Assembly: GCF_900541275.1 (NCBI RefSeq)
Contig: NZ_UQJH01000025.1
Coordinates: forward strand, 1 to 17,101
Reading direction: 5' to 3'
DNA length: 17,101 nucleotides
Source: an uncultured Porphyromonas sp.
Lineage (GTDB): Bacteria > Bacteroidota > Bacteroidia > Bacteroidales > Porphyromonadaceae
The notes under the pieces are model-generated. The model had not been told where the DNA came from, did no database searches, and saw only the letters and a list, made by a program, of their open reading frames with translations. Below, in pieces: positions 12,967 through 17,101 of the stretch. Each line of letters opens with the position of its first letter. The stretch's first letter is position 1. The translations under genes were made by a program, and so were the position numbers.

Positions 12967-15726
12967 TTAATCAAGAGGTGACAAGGAGAAAAGGCGCACG
13001 GAGAAGGAGAAATCCTTGCCGTCGAGGGACACACGGGCTTCGCTCTGATCGAAGTACACGCTGTACCCCCGGTCATTGTGGTATGAGCAAGACCAGTAGT
13101 AGCCATCCTTACCCTCCTCACCACCGGAGTAGCCGGCAGCGGGCAAGAACCGAACCACAGCAGAGGACAAATTCTGATCCCAGAAAGTCTGATCAAGATC
13201 ATTCACCACATAACCTCCCTTACGACCCGCAATATTGATGCAGTAGATCCAGAGACCATTGACGCTCTCGCCATTCACAGCATACGTGCCATAGTAGTAG
13301 AGCCAGGCGGAGCGATACTGTTTCTCTTTCGGGTCATCTCCATTGAAGCGGAGCGCAACGGTACACCCCACGCGGTGGCCGTTGACTGTCATGGTGGTCA
13401 TCATGTAGTCACTCGTGGCATCAAACCACTCTCCCGCAACCGTTACCTGCTCAGTACGGTCAGGCACGAAATACGGCTTCCCTCCATCGAGGTCAAACCT
13501 CAGGGTTGTCCAGTACGGGAGAATTCCCTGCCATTTCTCTTGAGTAGGAAGCTCGTAGGTCTCCGTGGAGCCCTGGATCGACTGTGCATCATAATACTTT
13601 TCCTTGGCTGTATACCATTTCATGTGATCATGACTGGTGTGATTGGTGTCCCAATTCCCTTCATACGTCACATTATACTTCGCCACGTAAGCAAGTGGAT
13701 TGTACTTCGCAGCGGAGTAATCGGGACCATTAGACGCCTGGGAGACGGTAATGACCATAGACTTACTTGAGTCAGCTTTGACCCGGATGGTAAGAGTCGC
13801 CTGTCGAGCGCTGCCAGTATTGTTCGCAGTTGCAGTGATGGTAGCACCGGACACAGTAAGCCAATCGGCTCCGGCACCCTTGTCAACAGTAATATCGGAA
13901 AGACTAAGATCCCGCCTGCTAACCTCCTTGCCATTCATTTTACTCACCACGGTACCAGCGACAGAGATGGTTGTGCTTTCTCCTTTACCATTAAAGGAAA
14001 TTGCAGAGGGGGTGACTGAGGTAATAGAGTACTCCGTGGTTGCCTTCCCAGCCTGCTGTGAGACGGAGACTGATTTAGACTGCTTGGAGTCGGCACTCAC
14101 ACTTATCGTCAAGACTGCTGTACGAGCCTCGGTGGTCGCATTCTCCGCTGCAGTAATAGTACCATCCACGATTGTGAGCCAGTCGGCTCCGGCACTCTTC
14201 GTGATCGTCACGTCGGCGATCGTTAGTGGAGTGGTCTTGGTCGGGGTGCCATTTTGCATCTCGGTGTCGGTGCCTGTGATGCTTAGCTTCTGACTGCTGC
14301 CTGCAGGCACAAAGGTGAGTGACGCGGGGCTGACACCGGTCAGGGCGTAGACGTGACTTATCGTCGGGGGGACCGGCTTGCCAAGCTGAGTGATGTTGAT
14401 GCTTCCGGATGCGGAGGGGTTCTCCTTGGGGCTTACGGCAATCGTTGCCACACGGGGAGCAGAGGTTGTATTGGGCGAAACAGTCACGATGCCTGTCGGA
14501 CTGATACTGATCCAGTCGACGGGTCCGTTGGTCACCGTATAGGAGAACTTGTCCCCACCCGTGATCGTCTCGGCGGGAGCAGTCGGATCAATGGCACCGC
14601 CGACGAGCTTCTGCTTTGTCGCCGTGGCATTTACCGTCACGGTCCCACCGTCGGCGGAGACACCGGAGGAGATGTCGGGCGTCGTGGTGACTTGGACGCT
14701 GTAGGCGTAGGAAACGGCACCCTTCTGGAAGATCTTCAGCAGCTCCTCCTCCGACACGGTGAAGGTCTGACCATTATTCCAGTCGACCACCCTGACGTTG
14801 TAGGTGAGCTTGATCTTGGAGGGGTCGGGGTTGTCGCTCGGGTCGGGCACGTAGCCCTCATCGCCCATCATAAGCTGGATGGAGTAGATGTAGTTGCGCT
14901 TCATCTGAGGCAGCTTCACCTCGAGAGGCTTGACGGCATAGCCGTTATAGGCGGTCTCGATGACGAGAGAGGTGCCGTCGGCAGAGGAGGCAGAGGCAGC
15001 ACTATTCTCGTATGCGTAGATCTGACCCATGGAGACGTCGGTGGCGGGCTTGCGGAAGCGCTCGAAGGAACCATACTCCTTACCATCCGTCCTGTAGGCG
15101 TTGGTCGACGAAGCGGCGAGGAGGGAGGACTGGGTCTTCCTATTCTTGACGGTGATCTTACTGAGCGTCAGCTTGTCTAGCGTCGACTGGACGTCGATGC
15201 GGGCGGCGAGACGCTCTAAGTTAATCGTACCGGCAGGGGTCATCGCTCCCGCCGTCACCGTGAAGTCAGGTATATTCGTCGATGCCATGACAAAGGCGTT
15301 CGGCATACCCGGCTCACCATCGACGAGGATGGCGCGTACGTCGGAGAGAGACTTACCCGTAAGGCTCCCTGCAGGAATGGTGTAATTGGCGACGAGGAGC
15401 ATCTTGTAGGTTCCCGTCGTAGCGATCGGCAGGGTGTAGCTCGTGGAGCCCGGAGCTTTCAGCGCCGGGGTGCCTGATGTCACGTAGCGACCCGAGGCAT
15501 CAAAGAGGAGTGCCTGCAGCGTGGAGATCGACTTCTCGTAGTCCTGTGCCGGCACAGCGTAGGTCTCCACGCCTGTCGTCACGGTGAAGGTGACCGCCTG
15601 TCCCTTCTCGGGAAGACCGGGGACCTCTCCCTTTCCTCCCCGCGCAAGCTCCTTGCTGCAGCCGCCGAGGATAATACCGAGGAGTGCCATGAGAGCAGCT
15701 CCCCATACTATCTTATGTCTATTCAT
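12967..15726 (-). CDS. Large lipoprotein: fimbrillin-like N-terminus, three BACON-like repeats, FISUMP-like C-terminus
   Basis: Probably a fimbrial accessory or tip protein or surface adhesin, 919 residues. The signal peptide ends in lipobox ILGGC with lipidated C23, then SKE. Residues 45-330 resemble the FimA/Mfa fimbrillin fold: VTFTVTTGVE, the strand YKMLLVANY (107-115), LERLAARIDVQSTLDKL near 170-186 and MKRNYIYSIQL (275-285). Three BACON-like sandwiches follow at about 342-448, 462-557 and 567-663; repeats 2 and 3 are clearly alike (GADWLT, then R-x-A-x-LTI and VSVSQ or VITVSQ). The end (670-919) has NPLAYVAKYNV, ELPTQEKWQGILPYW and GYYWSCSYHNDRGYSVYF, the LPT-xx-W and YWS pattern of FISUMP-type domains of Bacteroidetes surface proteins. 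It starts 47 bp after the upstream fimbrillin gene. The exact role is inferred from context. Confidence 0.85.
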   Translation of the reverse strand: MNRHKIVWGAALMALLGIILGGCSKELARGGKGEVPGLPEKGQAVTFTVTTGVETYAVPAQDYEKSISTLQALLFDASGRYVTSGTPALKAPGSTSYTLPIATTGTYKMLLVANYTIPAGSLTGKSLSDVRAILVDGEPGMPNAFVMASTNIPDFTVTAGAMTPAGTINLERLAARIDVQSTLDKLTLSKITVKNRKTQSSLLAASSTNAYRTDGKEYGSFERFRKPATDVSMGQIYAYENSAASASSADGTSLVIETAYNGYAVKPLEVKLPQMKRNYIYSIQLMMGDEGYVPDPSDNPDPSKIKLTYNVRVVDWNNGQTFTVSEEELLKIFQKGAVSYAYSVQVTTTPDISSGVSADGGTVTVNATATKQKLVGGAIDPTAPAETITGGDKFSYTVTNGPVDWISISPTGIVTVSPNTTSAPRVATIAVSPKENPSASGSINITQLGKPVPPTISHVYALTGVSPASLTFVPAGSSQKLSITGTDTEMQNGTPTKTTPLTIADVTITKSAGADWLTIVDGTITAAENATTEARTAVLTISVSADSKQSKSVSVSQQAGKATTEYSITSVTPSAISFNGKGESTTISVAGTVVSKMNGKEVSRRDLSLSDITVDKGAGADWLTVSGATITATANNTGSARQATLTIRVKADSSKSMVITVSQASNGPDYSAAKYNPLAYVAKYNVTYEGNWDTNHTSHDHMKWYTAKEKYYDAQSIQGSTETYELPTQEKWQGILPYWTTLRFDLDGGKPYFVPDRTEQVTVAGEWFDATSDYMMTTMTVNGHRVGCTVALRFNGDDPKEKQYRSAWLYYYGTYAVNGESVNGLWIYCINIAGRKGGYVVNDLDQTFWDQNLSSAVVRFLPAAGYSGGEEGKDGYYWSCSYHNDRGYSVYFDQSEARVSLDGKDFSFSVRLFSLSPLD

Positions 15727-15773
15727 CTTATTACTTCTCTATATGGTGATTTCTCATCTGATGACGACTCCCA

Positions 15774-17101
15774 TTAGTCTTGCTCAATCTGAATCTCATA
15801 CTGATAAGCAGTCGGGAAGTTCGCGTCAGCTACCGACACGACGGCAGTGCGCTTCACGCCCGTCGTATTGGGTTTCACGGTGAGGGTCATAAGGCTCCCG
15901 GCATAGGAGAGCTGGACCCAGTCGGGATTGCCCTTGGCGGTTACAACAATGGTAGAGCTAGAGCCTGCGAAATTGCTGGCAAAGGGGATCTGTACATTGG
16001 TAACACCGGCTGCATCAACGGTCAGCTTGTGTGTCTTCGCATCGTAGCCGGTAGGAAGTTTGGCACCCTGAGCGGGAGCAAGAAGATTGAGCGACTCGGT
16101 GACACTGACCGGACCATTCCACTCATTCACCGCAATAGCAAAGGAAACGCCCCCTCCCGTCACAGGAGGCACGGGGCTCTCCTTCGGTCCGAGGATGATT
16201 GTGTAGAGGTAGTTGCGCTTCACCGGCACGACCGCTCCGTTCTGATAGAAGGGTACCTCCACGTGATGCTCCTTGCCGTCATACTCTACGGTGATGTCGA
16301 CCACGGGCGCCTGATCCTTGCTAACGAGTGTCTTCGGGGTCTCATAGAGGTAGAAGGCCTTAGCCAGCTTACCCATAACACCGTTGTATGACCGGCTGGG
16401 GCTTACACCACCCGCGGGGATGGTGGCAAAAGTCTTCACGCCACCCACGGTGGTCAGAGCGGTAGCACGATGCTCGCCCACAGCGGTCCTGTCGTAAGCG
16501 TTCTTGAGTACGGCATCCTTGATGATGACCTCCTTGTACTCAGGGTGTGCAGCAGTGGCCTTCATCGTCGTCTGGATGTCGATACGGGCCACAGCGCGGA
16601 TCAGGTCGACATTGATCGTCGAGGCACCGGTCATAGGGATGGAGGTGGACTCCTGTCCCATCTTCGCCACACCGACCATGGGCAGGTACGTACCACCCTG
16701 AAGTAGGACCTTGCAGGATGCATTCGCACTCTGCATACGGCTGATCAGGCGTGACATCACCTCATCTACCGTGGTCGCATCAGCCTGCAGACCTGTGAGG
16801 GGCTCGTCGTTGGCAACAAAGAGGAAGAAGCGATTCTCTCCCGCATGGATCGTATTGGCCGATCCGACAAAGTCAGCTGCCGTAAGACTTGCCTGGTACT
16901 CAGGACCACCACTACTCGTGAGAGTGACTTGGTGAGTCTTAACGTAGGTCTTGGGCCCGGCGAGGAACTCATAGAGAGTGATCTTATTACTATTGATCGC
17001 CCACTCCGCCTGGTCATGGATGGCGTAGGTGGTAGGGAGCCCACGCGGGGCTGCAAAGGAGAAGGTGATCTTCTCGGCGGAGGGATTGTAAGCCCCACCG
17101 T
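15774..17101 (-). CDS. Fimbrillin-family protein with C-terminal BACON-like domain, 5' end outside window
   Basis: The frame is open from the stop at 15774 to the right edge, giving 441 visible codons; the N-terminus and signal peptide lie beyond 17101. The GTG at 16760 is internal: residues before it read as family sequence, including FLFVANDEPLTGLQAD, the VAND strand typical of FimA-type proteins. Further signs are VDLIRAVARIDIQTTMKA, paralogous to ARIDVQSTLDKL in the next gene, and PVKRNYLYTIILGP. The last 85 residues form one BACON-like domain: NPDWVQLSYAGSLMTLTV, then NTTGVKRTAVVSVAD, ending EIQIEQD. It is upstream of, and cotranscribed with, the large lipoprotein (47-bp gap). Likely an exported, lipid-anchored or polymerised fimbrial subunit; major versus minor role cannot be told without the N-terminus. 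Confidence 0.85.
   Translation of the reverse strand, partial: GGAYNPSAEKITFSFAAPRGLPTTYAIHDQAEWAINSNKITLYEFLAGPKTYVKTHQVTLTSSGGPEYQASLTAADFVGSANTIHAGENRFFLFVANDEPLTGLQADATTVDEVMSRLISRMQSANASCKVLLQGGTYLPMVGVAKMGQESTSIPMTGASTINVDLIRAVARIDIQTTMKATAAHPEYKEVIIKDAVLKNAYDRTAVGEHRATALTTVGGVKTFATIPAGGVSPSRSYNGVMGKLAKAFYLYETPKTLVSKDQAPVVDITVEYDGKEHHVEVPFYQNGAVVPVKRNYLYTIILGPKESPVPPVTGGGVSFAIAVNEWNGPVSVTESLNLLAPAQGAKLPTGYDAKTHKLTVDAAGVTNVQIPFASNFAGSSSTIVVTAKGNPDWVQLSYAGSLMTLTVKPNTTGVKRTAVVSVADANFPTAYQYEIQIEQD

Noticed and set aside
12892..12981. 29-residue basic + strand frame starting MKRRQPLRQT
   Set aside because: It covers a terminator hairpin and overlaps the 3' end of the convergent fimbrial gene; no promoter lies in front.

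Overview
The window looks like chromosomal DNA of a Bacteroidales bacterium, most likely Porphyromonas or a close relative. The grounds are TAnnTTTG-type -7 promoter elements, a DUF4494 gene, an LptF/LptG-type permease with an extra C-terminal part, FimA/Mfa-type fimbrillins, BACON-like domains and many lipoproteins. The species call is inference from gene content only.

Layout. (1) 1-600: AT-rich, no protein gene. It holds two directly repeated units 247 bp apart, each with a promoter, a nearly identical 5' segment, a GNRA-capped hairpin and a terminator hairpin; I read them as tandem small RNA genes on the + strand. (2) 632-3968: a minus-strand operon of an LptF/LptG-family permease followed by ribBA, with a promoter at 3961-3968 and a terminator at 632-664. 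(3) 4350-8032: a plus-strand operon of a Dcu-family C4-dicarboxylate transporter, a periplasmic type II asparaginase and an outer-membrane porin, closed by a strong terminator. Together they form a route for asparagine/aspartate use: entry through the outer membrane, deamidation in the periplasm, exchange across the inner membrane, probably feeding fumarate respiration. (4) 8061-8660: a monocistronic small lipoprotein gene whose terminator is a near copy of the one just upstream. (5) 8707-11827: a minus-strand run of four close genes: glycerolipid acyltransferase, DUF4494 protein, YggS/PLPBP and an OmpA-family lipoprotein. (6) 11828-12966: about 1.1 kb without a convincing gene, made of repeats and hairpins: a MITE-like element, a cluster of GC-rich palindromes, and a series of terminator-like hairpins oriented for the minus strand. 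(7) 12967-17101: the end of a minus-strand fimbrial operon. A fimbrillin-like gene cut by the right window edge is followed by a 919-residue lipoprotein combining a fimbrillin-like N-terminus, three BACON-like repeats and a FISUMP-like C-terminus; it looks like a fimbrial accessory or tip protein.

The least explained elements are the tandem small RNAs, the mosaic fimbrial protein, the MITE/palindrome block, and the paired terminators around the small lipoprotein. Four start sites deserve care: the permease, the Dcu transporter, the asparaginase and the right-edge fimbrillin all have longer or shorter open frames that give wrong starts.
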